Shown here one piece after another: positions 13,101 through 27,600 of a stretch of DNA of 64,000 bases. Under the pieces are notes generated by a model. The model saw only the letters and a list, made by a program, of their open reading frames with translations, had not been told where the DNA came from and ran no database searches. Each line of letters starts with the position of its first letter. Position 1 is the first letter of the stretch. This DNA comes from Druceiella hillmani (lineage: Eukaryota; Arthropoda; Insecta; Lepidoptera; Hepialidae): the NCBI GenBank assembly GCA_039881145.1, contig JAYKKI010000127.1, forward strand, positions 4,281,501 to 4,345,500, read 5' to 3'. Position numbers and translations under genes: made by a program.

Positions 13101-16100
13101 ATAATAATTACCTGCGGAGGGTTTGTGGATGGTGAGCCTTCAGGTTCGCCTAACTCTTGCCAAAATCCTTTAGGTTCTGCCCCTTGAGGGTCTGCACTTA
13201 TTTCCGCCTTGTTTTTTCGTTCTTCTTTGTTCATTTTCTCAGCAAATAATCGGGCTTTTGATTTTAAAGTATTCTTAGCTTTCTTGCCAAACCTATAACA
13301 ACAGTTAAAGTCAGGTAATTTAAACTGGGAAGGCCAATTTGCACTTGAAAATACTTACTCTAATTAAAATAAAATAATAGTAAATCTCTTTCACTTTCTT
13401 TTATTTTGATTAACTCTTATTGTTACCACCAAAACGTGTTTGCAATTAATGAAATTCCATGTCCCTTCCTGTGCGGTTTTTGTTTGTTATTTTCATATTT
13501 GTCGCAAATATTTCTATTTTCTTATATACGCTGACATAAAAATAAACCTGTATACTCCAGCCATTCCAAAACAGAATGTAAACAAATCGATTTGACAGCT
13601 AAAATATGGTTGGCACAAATATAAATTCAATCAGTTGATGACTATTCACGAAACTCACTGCAATTCACCTATGATACTATTAAATCATGTACTACAATCA
13701 CTATATTAACTTAATCAATTATCATTTTAAATAATGTTATAAATATGAATATTTCAGGGACCTTTTAAAAATATTAATTACAACATAAAGAGAAGAGAAG
13801 CCTAACTGTCAATAACAAAAAACTCTGAGGTATAAAACATTTTGGAAAAATATTGGATATTCCGACACGTACAAATCATATAGGCTATTTATTACACATC
13901 ATTTACTTTGTAATGTGTTGAAATGAAATATTTGCAATAAATCAGTTTCATTTTGACATAGACAATATTATAGCATGGTTATTAAGTGAGACAGAAGAAG
14001 TAAACGAGACATAATACTGGTGCTAAATAACAAATATGCCTATACTTAGAATGTAAATATGTATACCAATAAAAAATAATATTTTTTAATTAAAAATACC
14101 AAACAAATCCATATTATATTACTAATGTGAATACAAGAAAAAGGTTTAAAATACCTGAACTGTAATTTTGCTTTGTTCACAAACATTCAATTTTGGAATG
14201 GAATTAAGTATAGATACACATAAAAGTTTAAAGAATTAAGGGGGGAAATACCTGTAACATTTTGAAAAAACTTTTTTTTTTTTTCTCGTAAAATTTTAGT
14301 ATAATCCTTTAAGAATATGTCACCAAATTTTTAGAACATAATTTTAAGTATTCCTTATATTATAGAGTGTAAGCCGTGACGACATTGACGAGGATTATAC
14401 CTCTATTCTTTGCGTTTATTATACGACCCTATTATTTGCGATGAGCGCGAACGCAAAGAATAGGGTCGTATAATAAACGCAAAGAATAGAGGTATAATTA
14501 AGCGGTCGACTCTCTATTGTTAAAAATTTGAATGAACAGATATTATGAAATACTTTTATTGACAAATTCCAAGTAATTGACAGTTTCACAATTGCTACAG
14601 AGTATATTCGTGCAGGCCAGATACGGTTTTGCTGTTAGTTTTGTTTTCAACGACTTCGAATTCGAATAAATATAAAAATGTGTTCATATCCTAAAGGAGC
14701 TAAAGATACACCAGCTTGGTTGGGACGCCCGTGTAAATGGAAATTTCATCGAAATCAGCATACTAAAAATGATGAAGCCGAACAATCAAGTGCATGTGCG
14801 AGAAAATTATCTAATGTTACTAGTGAGGACATTCATTACAATAATATGCATTGTTATAAATTTATTGAGTTTTTTACGGCGTTCACTGCGCTATGAGGAA
14901 TTGCTTGAAAGATGTTTGGGTGGTCACACGCAAAACGCAAATGAGAGTTTCGACTCTACTGTTTGGCGTCTCGCTCCAAAATCATTGAAATAGTCTCATA
15001 CATTGCTGCTGGATTATTCGATGAAGGATATTCATCGATTTTACAAATAATGAACTGTTCAGACGTAATAGTTGGCCGACAATGTAAATCATACGCTGAA
15101 AAAATGGATGAACAGAGAGTGACTCGAGGAAATCGGCGCACCTTATTAGCCACTAAAGAAGCTCGTCAAACACGTCAACAAAATGAGTTCTATGAGGCTA
15201 CCGAAGGACAATTATATGGCGCTGGAATTGCTAATTAATCGGTAAGTCACTCGGTCGACCAAGTCGGTAAGTCACACAATGATTATATCATTGAATTTTC
15301 ATGTATTCAAACTTTAAACACGTTTTTCTCGAAACCATATAGCACACATCTTTTTAATGACATTCTTTTCTATAAGAACCTACAAATTTTCGAAAATTTG
15401 TTGAAAAAATTATTTTATCGAAGCAAAAACAATAAGAAAATTCGGCCCAAAATTCATGTTATATTTTTCAAGTATTTTATTCTGCAAATTTTTTATTTTT
15501 TTAGGTTCATCTAGAAATTATGACATTAATAAACACACAGAATTTTGGTTTTCAGATCACTAGAACCGATGCTACAATGCTCGCCGATTGAGAAGTCTCG
15601 CTGCGATCTTTCTGGAAGAATTTAGTGTACATCAGTCATTTTGAATAAATAAAATAAAAAAAAAATTATATTATTTTAATGTTTGAATAAACCAGATGTT
15701 AATTTTCAAAAATATATTATGATTCTTTCATTTAAAAAAAAATCAAGAAAATCAAGCTAAATTTAAGCTTTTACAGGTGGGAGATACCTGTAAAAATATT
15801 ATGTACCCTTAAGGGTACATAATATTTTTATTATACTAATAAAAATATATTGTTTTTACAATGTAAATATATTCACTAGTATATATTTCATATGTGTAAG
15901 AAAAATAACTTGATTGTCTATATCTTTTCAATTTATTAACGAGTTATTTTCCTTTGTGGGGCTTAATAAACTACACGTAAATTTTTTTTTCATATTTTCC
16001 CATATACTGTTAAAAAGCTAGAGGTGTTAAATTACAGTGTAAACTCTTTATAACGAAACTCAATGGACTGAGCATTTTTTATCGTTATAGAGAGTTATCG

Positions 16101-18928
16101 TTATATGGAGTGAACAAAAAAAACAACCAAATTAACAATAATTTTTAATAAGTCTTAGATAAAATATGCTTATAAATGATTGTTTACACATATAGCCTGA
16201 TAATTTTGTTTGACGTTTTTTGCTATGCCAGTACTTGTTTTGTATTATTTTATGTATTCTATTCATATCTAGATATGTGGTGGAATCGTCCTGATTAAAC
16301 AACAAAAATTTTTCTACCAACTTGGCGGCATCTAGGGCTTGTTGAATTGTTGGTGGTGATTCGGCTTCGTCCACTTGATCATCTTCTTCATCTTGATTAT
16401 CGGGTGTTTCCTTACTTTTTGACACTAAATCGACAATTTGTTCATCTGTAAGTGTACCGGTTGTGGCTACATCCTCATCTATATTTTCGTACGATTGTAG
16501 ATCTTTGTTAAAATTGTTTGGTATGTTGAACTGGCTTATCCATTCACTCAGTGGTAGATTGTCTTCACTATCAAATTGGTTCGTTTCTACTGTCTGGCTA
16601 CTACATAATCGAGCATGTCGAAAAGAATGTTGGATAGTGGCTGCTGTTACCTCTTGCCAGGCTTTTGATAAGAAGTTCACTGCTTGTAGCATGTTGATCG
16701 AGACCTTGCCGTCAGTTTCCATCATATCCATCAACATTTTCCGTCTACAGTGACCCTTTAGGCTTTTAATTACACTCTGATCCATTGGTTGCAAAATACT
16801 GGTTGTATTAGCTGGGAAAAATGCTAACTCTATGTTTCGAAGATTAGATATGATTGGGTGAGCAGGTCTACTGGAAGCAAGATTTTCCGTGATTTTAATT
16901 CAGCATCCCATTTTCTCACTTCCTCTTCAAAAAACTGCGATGTCATCCAAGCTGACTTGTTTGCTTTGTACGTAACTGGCAACTGTTTTATGTTCTTGAA
17001 ACACCGAGGGTTTTTTGCTTTGCCTATAACTAAGAGCTTTCTTTTTTCTGTGCCACTCATATTGGCAGCTACTAGAACAGTAATACGCTCTTTAGACAGT
17101 TTTCCTCCAACACATTTTTCCCCTTTGAATTTTAAAGTTTTGTCGGGAGTCAACTTGAAAAAAAGGCCAGTTTCATCTGCATTAAAAATGTCTTTTGGTG
17201 AGTACTCCTTTAATTTAGGCCACACTGTACTAATCCAATTGTTAGTCACATTCATATCGACATCCCGCGCCTCTCTGTTCATTTTACCGTACGTAATTTG
17301 GTGACGGTGCTTAAATTTTCCGAGCCAACCTTCAGATGCTTTAAAGTCAATTATGCCAAGTTGGTCGGCAAACTTTTCAGCTTTGGCTTTTACAATTGGC
17401 CCCGAGATGGGTACATTATTCTGGCGCTGATTGTGAAACCACGACAACATTGCCTGATCTAATTCTTCGAATTTTGGCTTTCTTAATTTTTTAGAAGAGT
17501 TTCCTTCCAGCGCCGCCTGCAGAATTGTTTCTTTGTTTTTCCAAATGGTAGCAACAGTGGATTGGCTTAGTTCAAAACGTCTTCCAACGTCACTTTTCTT
17601 TTCTCCCTTTTCTTTTACTGGCCATGTTAACAGTTTCAAAGTAGGTTTATGACTGATAATACGATAGGTACCCAGTATGCTTGGTTGAAGACCATCACTT
17701 CCGAGAAAACAAAGCGTCATGCTGCACGTGTTCAAGGTAATTAAGAATAACAAAAGCTAGACCGACCTCGGATGTTTTGGAGCTTCAAAGTCTTTTGTTA
17801 CCTGATAACATAACATAAACAATACCGATAATAAATACTTACTGTCTAAAAATATGAACACAATTCTTCGTAATAAAGAATGGCTGTATCGCTATAAAGA
17901 GTGTATCAATATATGGGTTTTAACGCAAACCAACCAAGTTGTGCTCACTTCTACTTTATAGGGAGTTTATCGTTATAAAGGATAACGTTATAAAGAGTTT
18001 ACACTGTATGTTAATAAAAGATAATAATAAAATATAAAAATTAAGAATGGCTATAGTTTCAAAGTATAATTGTGGCAAGTAATATTACCATAGATATATA
18101 TGAAGACCAGCGTCAAGTATGAAGACAAAGCGTGGATCAAGTGAGGCAGAACTCAAAGTGACGGGCTCCAGGTGGATGCTATTGCCAGCGCCATGTACTC
18201 GATACAGCCGAATCACATAATGCTGAAATTTAAGAAAACAAATCTAATGAAAGAAAATTCTTGTTTGTGTTTTAAAGTTCAATATGAGCAATCCAGAATG
18301 GTGCTAAATATGCATTACCTCGCATATATTCCATGAATATTTGGTAAAAATTTATTTATGAATTGTGTTGCACATTTTTACACAACCAGTTGTTGAATTA
18401 AAGAGTTTTTGTAAACCAAAAAATAAACTAACTAATGTACAAATATTGCAAAATAAATAAAAATGTTTTAAAAAAATCAGGTGTGTTTAAATTAGGATTA
18501 TTCTACGGAAAAAACTTAATTTACATTAATTAACAAATATATTTTTTTTCTCGTCTTATTAATTATTTTTAAACTGGCTACATATTTTTGTCACCAAACA
18601 ATTTTTGAAACAAACATTGGATGACATTTTAAATATTGTTGCTTAATATAAAGCTAGTTTACATTGCACATAATTAATATATGTACCATTTTGTCCCCAT
18701 GTAGCAGCCAGTAAATATTATCACCTTTTAACTTATACATTTATGCTCACTATTGATTAATTAGTACTACAAGAATTTTTATAAGATGAAAATAATTTAG
18801 TATTACTTTTTAATTTCAGCCTTTATTACAATAACCACATTTAATAACCAATAATATTTAATTTTCATAAAAATTGATAAAAAAATAAATAATAGATTTT
18901 TCCAGCTGAAAAATTATATATATATATT

Positions 18929-18959
<31 letters not shown>

Positions 18960-19000
18960 TTATGTATATATGTATACATATATATATATGTATATATATA

Positions 19001-19053
<53 letters not shown>

Positions 19054-21519
19054 GTATGTGTGTATATATGTAAATTAGTACAAAATTATTCTGACAACAT
19101 GTATAGCTACTGAAGAGACTATATGGAGTTTTCAAAATAAGATAGAAGGTACCAGGGCAGGGAGGATTACTAAAACAAAAATTATTAATCTACGATGGGG
19201 TGTTTTTAAGTTCGCGGAATGGAAAGGTAGGCCATTAGGAAAGGTAATTAACGGAATGATAGTTAGTTAAGTAACTCATTATTAGTATAAATACCAAGTT
19301 TTATCATAATTGGATCATTAGTCTTTGAACTATCGTTGAACAAATAACTCAATCTGGAAGAAAGTCTGAACTATGGAAAAAATTGAGTACCGCGCCGTTA
19401 TAAAGTTCCTTACCAAGCAAAGAAAGTGGGTTCAAACCATACTAAAGGAGATGGCATCCGTTTACGGGGACTCTTGTCCGGGTAAAACCGTGGTTTACAA
19501 GGGGCATAGTCTCTTTAAACAGGGTAGAGACTCATTTGAAGACAACCTACGCCCCGGTTGGCCGATCGAAATGACTACTCCGGAAATTATTGAAAAAGTT
19601 GAAAAATTAGTATTAAAATAAGTATTAGCTTGCAGAGATGGTTGGAGTATCGGATACAACAATTTTTCAAATTCTCCATGATGATCTTGGCATGACAAAG
19701 GTCAGTGCAAGATGGGTGCCGAGAATGCACACACTGCCGCGTGGAGTGTTTTCGCGCATTTTTGAGCCTCTGTAGAGAAGACAAGGATGGACTATTGAGT
19801 CGATTTGTTACCGGAGATGAAACTTGGGTTCATCATTATGAACCTGAGTCCAAACAAGACTCAATGTAGTGGCACAAAAAAGGCACACCACCACCCAAGA
19901 AGTTTAAGGTGTCACAGTCGGCTGGAAAAATCATGGCGACAGTCTTTTGGGATTCACAAGGGATCCTGATAAAAGTGTTTCCATAACCGGAGAATACCAT
20001 GTGTCAATTCTAGAGAGGTTGAAAGAAGCAATCAAAGAAAAAAGAAAGGAAAAATTGACCAAAGGTGTCCTGCTTTTGCACGACAACGTGCCCGTTCACA
20101 CGAGCCACGTTGCGCTGGCCGCCCTGTACAAGGTGGGCTTCGATATTTTGGAACACCCACCCTTCAGTCCTGACCTGGCTCCCAGTGATTATTATTTGTT
20201 CCCAAACCTTAAAAAAGAACTTTGTGGAAAGAAGTTTTCAAGCGATGAAGAAGTGAAGTATGCAGTTTCAGCTTATTTTTCAGGCAAAGACGAAACATTT
20301 TTTTTATGAAGGTATACATAGGCTAATTGAAAGATCTGAAAAATGTATTAGGGTAGCAGGAGAATATATTGAAAAAGAAAAATAATTTTGTATTTTCATT
20401 CTCACTCCTTATCCTCCATTCCGTGAACTTAAAAACGCCCCCTCGTATATCAATAAATTTTTTATAAAATTGTGCTATAGTTTAATCACATTGTCCAGGC
20501 CGCATGGTTTTATGCGGGACATTTATGAAAACAATAGCTGTCTTGTTCTAACATTTTATTTTGGATAAGTTTTTAACTAAAGAATATAAATAAAAGTTTA
20601 AATTTATTAAATGTTATTGTGAAAAATGTATAGTTGCTATATGTATGCCACGGAGTATATTACAATTTGATCTCAGATGTGAATATTGGTATTACTTAAA
20701 ATTATACAAGCACACTAAAATAAAGAAAAATAGTTTATTATAAATACATCATATTAAATAAAAATAAAAAACCTCAATAAATGTTTACAGTTTTAAACTT
20801 AGATAAAGGCTTACTTACATAATGTTCAGTTTGTTTATTTCTGTCCAAGTTAGACATAGTGGGTTATACAACTCTTTGATATCTGAATGCTCAATGACTG
20901 TTACCTTACTGATCAAAATGTTTCATTATGATTTGGATGTGTACAAAATCCATACCAAACCATACCATCTTCATAACAAGCTGCAATACTATTTACTAAA
21001 CAAAACACCATTCATACATAAACAATTATTCAGCTGTGATATATTATACACTTGAATGTGTTATCATCACATTTTTTCTCCCGATTTGCACCAACCAGTT
21101 TGTCAATAGTGAAATGTTGACATAATATAAGTGTAAGTTGATATTTGATTTCACTTACTGGATCATCAACTGTGAAAAAGCCAGAAGGCGTGTGGCTGCC
21201 TTGAATATATACAGGTGGAGAAGGAAAAAGAGCTAGGAAGTCATCAGTTTCATCACCCTGTTCGTGACGCTGTGTGCGTTTGGCTCCCAGCAAATTGCGC
21301 AGGTTAACTGCGTGCATGGCTGCACATGCTCCTTTGTCCAGCTGCAATACACAAGAATATTCATAATCAAAAAAGTTTATTTTAATTAATTTTACTGTTC
21401 AGAGACATTTATAACATTTGCCTTGTGTCTCTGTCTTAATAAATCATAAGATTAATGATAGCAAAATTGGGGAAAAAGAGAGAAGATATACACTCTTTGG
21501 TTGTTATAGATATGTTATA

Positions 21520-21556
<37 letters not shown>

Positions 21557-21557
21557 G

Positions 21558-21616
<59 letters not shown>

Positions 21617-21625
21617 GTGTATATG

Positions 21626-21682
<57 letters not shown>

Positions 21683-24600
21683 CTCATATCATTTTATCAG
21701 TATTAACCATGCTAGTCCTTATATTGTGTAATCACTCATCAGAATATAAATTTAAGGTGTAGGCATTCTAAAATGTTCAATTCTATCTCCAATATTTTAT
21801 TATTTCACATTATTAAGATGTTGTTAAATCAGAAGAAAGCCTGCGATATGCCTGTGATGGGTCTGTCAACAAAGACAAATTCTGTTAAACATGCTACTCT
21901 CTTTCATAGAGCCTCATAAAAAATGCTGTAGTATGAATACTTAACATTTAGTTGTAAAAAATGTTATTGTGGAATAAAAACTAATCAAATAATTTAAATA
22001 AAGCAGCCAGATGCAATAATTTGCAAACCTTTACAAATGGGATGTGAATACATTGCCTGAGACCAACTACATATTAATGTAAACATACATATTTTTTATC
22101 TGTGTTTGGACATAACTACTTCCAAACGAAAGTCACTATGTAGGTAACTCCCTGTGTCTTGTTAACTACTAAAATATTTTTTTTTTCAAAATATTATCCA
22201 ACACTTTCAATACATTTATGCATACGCTCAAACCCGTTAGTGTCAAACCAGTTTGTCTTCTGGAATGGAACTGCATGTTTTCCCCAAGCCGTCACAAGTT
22301 TTGTATCAGTGGAGAATTTGCATCTTTTTAATTGATATTTTACATCTGGAAAGAGTGTGAAGTCACAAGGTGCTAAATGTGGTGCTAAATCTCCACATAG
22401 TGGAAGGTGATCTAATAGTCTGATGCTGGATGCCTTGAGAAAAGCCATTGTTTGCTGAGTCTGGGGTACTGGCGCATTGTTATAGACACTATTGACTCTT
22501 CGGTAACAACTTTTGTCCTGTGACAAATCACAGTAGGAATGATTCAATACACTAGTTTGCTGTAACACTGCACTAGGCTTCCAAAGGAATTGTTTTAATC
22601 AGCCCAATCACTAAAAAAAACAACAAACATCCTCTTCTTAATTGAAAGCATTGTACACACACGGCACAGTCGGATAATCCTTTAAATAACCATCATGAAT
22701 TAGAAATATTGTAAAGACATCAAAATAATACAGCCATATTTCATCAACTATAATAATCAAAAAACCATCCAGATTCATCTGGATTTATATTTATGAGATG
22801 ATTTTTTGGCCTATTTAACATAGAGTACTCTTTGCTCACCAGTCAGATTATGTAGCACAAGAAGTGTTCTTTCTTTGTCTTCTTTTACAGACCACACTCT
22901 TACCTTCTAAGTAGATCTTATCTTTAAGTTCTATTTGGTTGTGGGTAAATTAGCCAAGTATCATAACTAAACTCTAAATCATCACTTCTGAATCAGACAT
23001 CTTCTAAATCAAAATTACTCCTTTCGAACTGTTTGTATCATTATTTGACCAAGGTATGGTGCAATTTTATTCTAAGCACGTTCTATATATACCATTCTTA
23101 ATGAAATAAGGCACGTCGAAATTTAAAAAAGTTATCACACAAATTTATAAATTAGCAAAGTTATGTCTAAACTTGTATACATGTTTATGTGATGTTAGCT
23201 TATTTGTAAAACATATCCTCAAGATACATCCAATTTACAGGTACATGTAATACTTGATTAGTTTTAGATATAATTTCAAATAATAAGAGTAACAAAGCGA
23301 GGTACTTAAGACAAGTTATGAAAAAACATGCATAGACAACATATCTAATAGATTTTCTCTCATTTGTATATCCTGTAATTATATTATGTGTCTTACAGAA
23401 TATTTTTACTTTAAGTAGGATGAATATTCGAATGATTTAATAGATAACATATAATAAATAATAAATATAAAAATTGTTATTGAAATAAATTGAACACAAA
23501 AAGAAAATACCGTGGCTTTGAGTCCAATCCAGAAATGTATATCCCAAGTGAGCGCACCTTGCTCATCGACAGAGGTCTTAAGCACGATGTAGCAATCTCC
23601 CTCAAAGAATTTGCCGTGAGCCACCTCATCCACAGGGGCTGGCACAAAATTTTCGATTTCCCACACGAGCAGGCCAGACGTCTGTCCCGTGTCTTCTTCA
23701 AAAAATTCTGAGTAGTCCAGTGGAGGTTTTTCCAGTGATTCATCCCATCGCTTTGGCCTATAACAAAAGGCTTTAATTGCACTCACGCGTAACTGCTATG
23801 ATTGCAGACAAGAAACATGAAATACATGTGAATATATTTATTTATTACTTACAATAATGGAAATATTATATTATTTCGTAACACGCATAATTTTTTAAAA
23901 TAGCCATTATTTTTTAATTGTGAAAATAGTTCTTATAAATCCACACTCTTTATGCCAATTTGAACATTATGTCATGAAGTCACTAAGACTGAAGTAACAT
24001 AGAAAATTAAAGTTTTGTCTAATGTGTTCAAGATACAAAGGTTATAAAGGTATGTCGCAAGGAAGCTGTTCCAAGTTTAAGATCAACACAGTAAGTAAAG
24101 TGAGCAAGAACTATTTTAATAGCGAGTTGCCATGGCACACGTACACTGACTAACTAAACCATCGTAACCTCGGGATCTGTGTTACACAAAATGTTGTGAG
24201 GAGAGAATGCACTTTTCGAAGAAAAGTTTGTAGAAGTTAATATTGTAACAATAGTTTTGTAAACAAATACATTTGTGTTGGCTTTATTTAATATTGCTAA
24301 TCATGTTATTATAATGCTTATACCTTTACAATAATTTTTTTTCAAAGGCAAAATATATTTTTTCATGTTTTATAGTAGATATAAAAAAATTAAAACCTGA
24401 GTGATAATAACGCTTACAACACAACACCTGGTTACGTAAACCTGAATTTTAAATTCTCTGAATTTTAAATTCTCTTAGTGGCAAGAAATTCAACTCTTTG
24501 GTCGACACGAAAAACCACCTGGAGAAGTTGGTTACTGAGAAAACTGGAATGTTAAGAAAAGTGCATAGATAAATGAACAAACATTTATCGATATATTAAA

Positions 24601-27600
24601 AATGTTGCCTTTGAATTATCTTTAAAAAACCAAATGAACTTTCCAAATATTTCTTGCTTAAATAACACATGTTATTTAAACATTTTAAACTGAAGTAATG
24701 ATAAACCATTGTTGACTAATTTTTGATGGTTCTTATTGTTTTTTCTAGTTGCTTGGTAAGAACTTTACATATCTCTCGAAAATAAAAAAAAATTTCCTTA
24801 AGTAACTTTTCCAAATTCCATATAAAAATAAGTTTTTTGCTTATTTTTTATCCGATGAAAAGAGGAAGCAATATTATACTTCTATACACTTTTTTCCTTT
24901 GGAAAAACTTTTTCCGCATCTTGTAAACTTTCTCATTTCGAGTTACAAGAATTTCAACTCTAATCGATGATATATATCATAAAATGGAAGTCTGTGCTCG
25001 GTGCAGCTCATTACTATCAATAAACATTTGCCCTTATATAATATTGTTAACTTTCATTTTTAACGTGTCTCCAAAATTGTTTTCTGTATGAATTTAGCTA
25101 CATTTCTACTATGGAAAAGTTGAAAAAGTCAAATTGTTATTAAAGAAAAGAAACAAGAAAATAAAAAAGCCCCGAAATCTATATTTCCCGAGTTTAAGAA
25201 GCACACCTTTAGACATGCATTACACTATTAAAGTGACATAAAAACAGAATGGATTTTGAATCAAACCGTCACCTGAAATAACAAGAAAACCACTGTAAAC
25301 ATTCCCCAACAGCTGGAAACCAGGCATTTCATTTATACAGTGCTCAAACAGGATATAGGCCAGAAGGTCGTTGTGAAGTTGTGGTAGTCCTATATTAGTT
25401 TGAGGCTTAGACTAATAAAGCTTTGTTTATTTACTTATTATACGTTTATCCATATGTCACGGTGTACTAATGCTTTAACGATAAAGAAGTAAGTAATAAG
25501 TAAACAACAAATTTACATTCACACTATAAATATTATCACCTTTGGTATTTTCACAGAGTTTGGATTATTTCAAAACATACGAGTTCAAAATCAAGGTGCA
25601 GCAAATAGTTTATTCACCAGTTACCATATACATATTTATTTATATGGTAACCGGCGAACAAACTATTTGAGACAAAGGAAATAATATGCAACATCAAATT
25701 TCTTGATCCGTTTTGAGGTTAAAACAATACTTGTCCTTTCCATATAATATTGAAAAACTCCATCTATTTGCAAGCTAAATGTTTTACAACATGATAAAAT
25801 TCAGCACATTGTGCGTGCCCTTTTGCACCTATAACAATCACCTCTGGGATTCCACGAGGCTCCCAGTTGGGACCCCTTCTCTTTTTAATATTCATTAACG
25901 ATCCGATGCAAGTACTTACATGTCTCTGTTTACTCTAAGTAGATGACTTTAAGTCCTACACTACTGAAGTTAAAAACTGTGTAAATTTCGCAAAACCTTC
26001 GGAACAAAACCTATTTGCATGTGGTGTGCCTCTAATAGGATGTTTCTGAATGTCGACAAGTGCTTTATTATCTCCTTCACTACTTTAAAAAATAAATTTT
26101 CATTTATGTATGTCTTGGGCAACTCGACCCTACAACGTAAATCTGTTATTAGAGATCGTGGAGTTTTCTTTGATGAAAAACTGACATTCCGTCCTCATTA
26201 TGATCACATTGTTCTAAAATATACCCAACTTCTAACATTCACTTCTTGTTCCACTAAAGAATTTAAAAACCATCACACTTTTACATATTCATATTGTTCA
26301 CTAATCAGAAATATCCTCAAATGTGGGTCAGTTATTTGGTCTCCGTACTATAAATGGCACAGTGATAGAATTGAAAAATTACAAAAGAGGTTCTTGAATA
26401 TTCTTTGCTACAGACTTCATCTTGGAAGAGAGTATAGATCCTATTATATCCAACTACAGAGATTTAATTTGTCATCGCTAGTTGCACGGAGAAAAAGTGC
26501 TATATATTATATTTATATAAAATCATACATTCGCATATTGAGTGTCCCTATCTCCTCTCTCTACTCAACTTCAACACTCAACTCAGATCTTGTACACCAT
26601 TACAGAGATTATTCGTACTACAAGTTTATAAAATAATACCTTTTTTATAACCTCATAACTCGAATGTGCCGATTGCGTACCAATATTTATTTCTGTACTT
26701 TAATTTATCTAATTAATACATATGGCGGACTTATACAAGAGCAATCTCTTACAGCGAGAACCCGAGTCCCCGCGGTCCGTCTCGCAGTTAAAAGCCATAC
26801 GCCACACATAGTTTCTCAACATCCGTCTTTGGATATTTTTGAATCAAAATTATTAACATTTAAAAAGGAAATAAAAAATATATTATTTATAAATTAAAAC
26901 CAGCTACGATAGAATTAATGTTTTGTTCAGTATGTAGAAAATGATATAATTCTACACAACTAAATGAAACTACGTGATGTAGTAATATTTCTACTTTATT
27001 TTTAATTCTTTACCACGACAGGTTTTGTTGTATGACAACATCTTCAGGTGGGTGATTAGCAAAGATACATCACATGGTTTCGTTTAGTTGTGACTAATGA
27101 ATTTCTACAAAATTAACGCCAAATATATTCCATATAATTCTAAGTTAATACTAACTTTAATAATTGATCGAGACCGTTTTTTAATATATGTAATAACACA
27201 AGTAACCCTTGAAAATGTATACATAAATACTCTAACAATTGTGTGTACACATAATTAGAGTTACAGTCTAGTTTTATACTCTGTTATTTTTATTATACAT
27301 TTACGTGACTGTAACTTGCTTTGTGAGCTTTTAAATTAATAAATAAATCAATGCGATTGATTTACACAAGGATACATACAGGATGCAGAGTTGGAAATCC
27401 ACCATTATCTGTTGTATGACCGAAGTTCACACCAGTTAACTTCAACTTTCATTGGAATGTAGGCAATTATTTACGAGCTAAAAAATCCAATTGTCAAGAC
27501 TTTATATATAATATGACGATTTTAACAATCTCGAAACTTTAAGTTTTATATTTCACACCTTGATAGTATATTTCATTTTAACATTACCGATAGATATGAA

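Noticed and set aside
18914..19135. ORF made of alternating Tyr and Ile
   Set aside because: It is the translation of a (TA)n microsatellite; the same occurs on both strands at 21418-21762.
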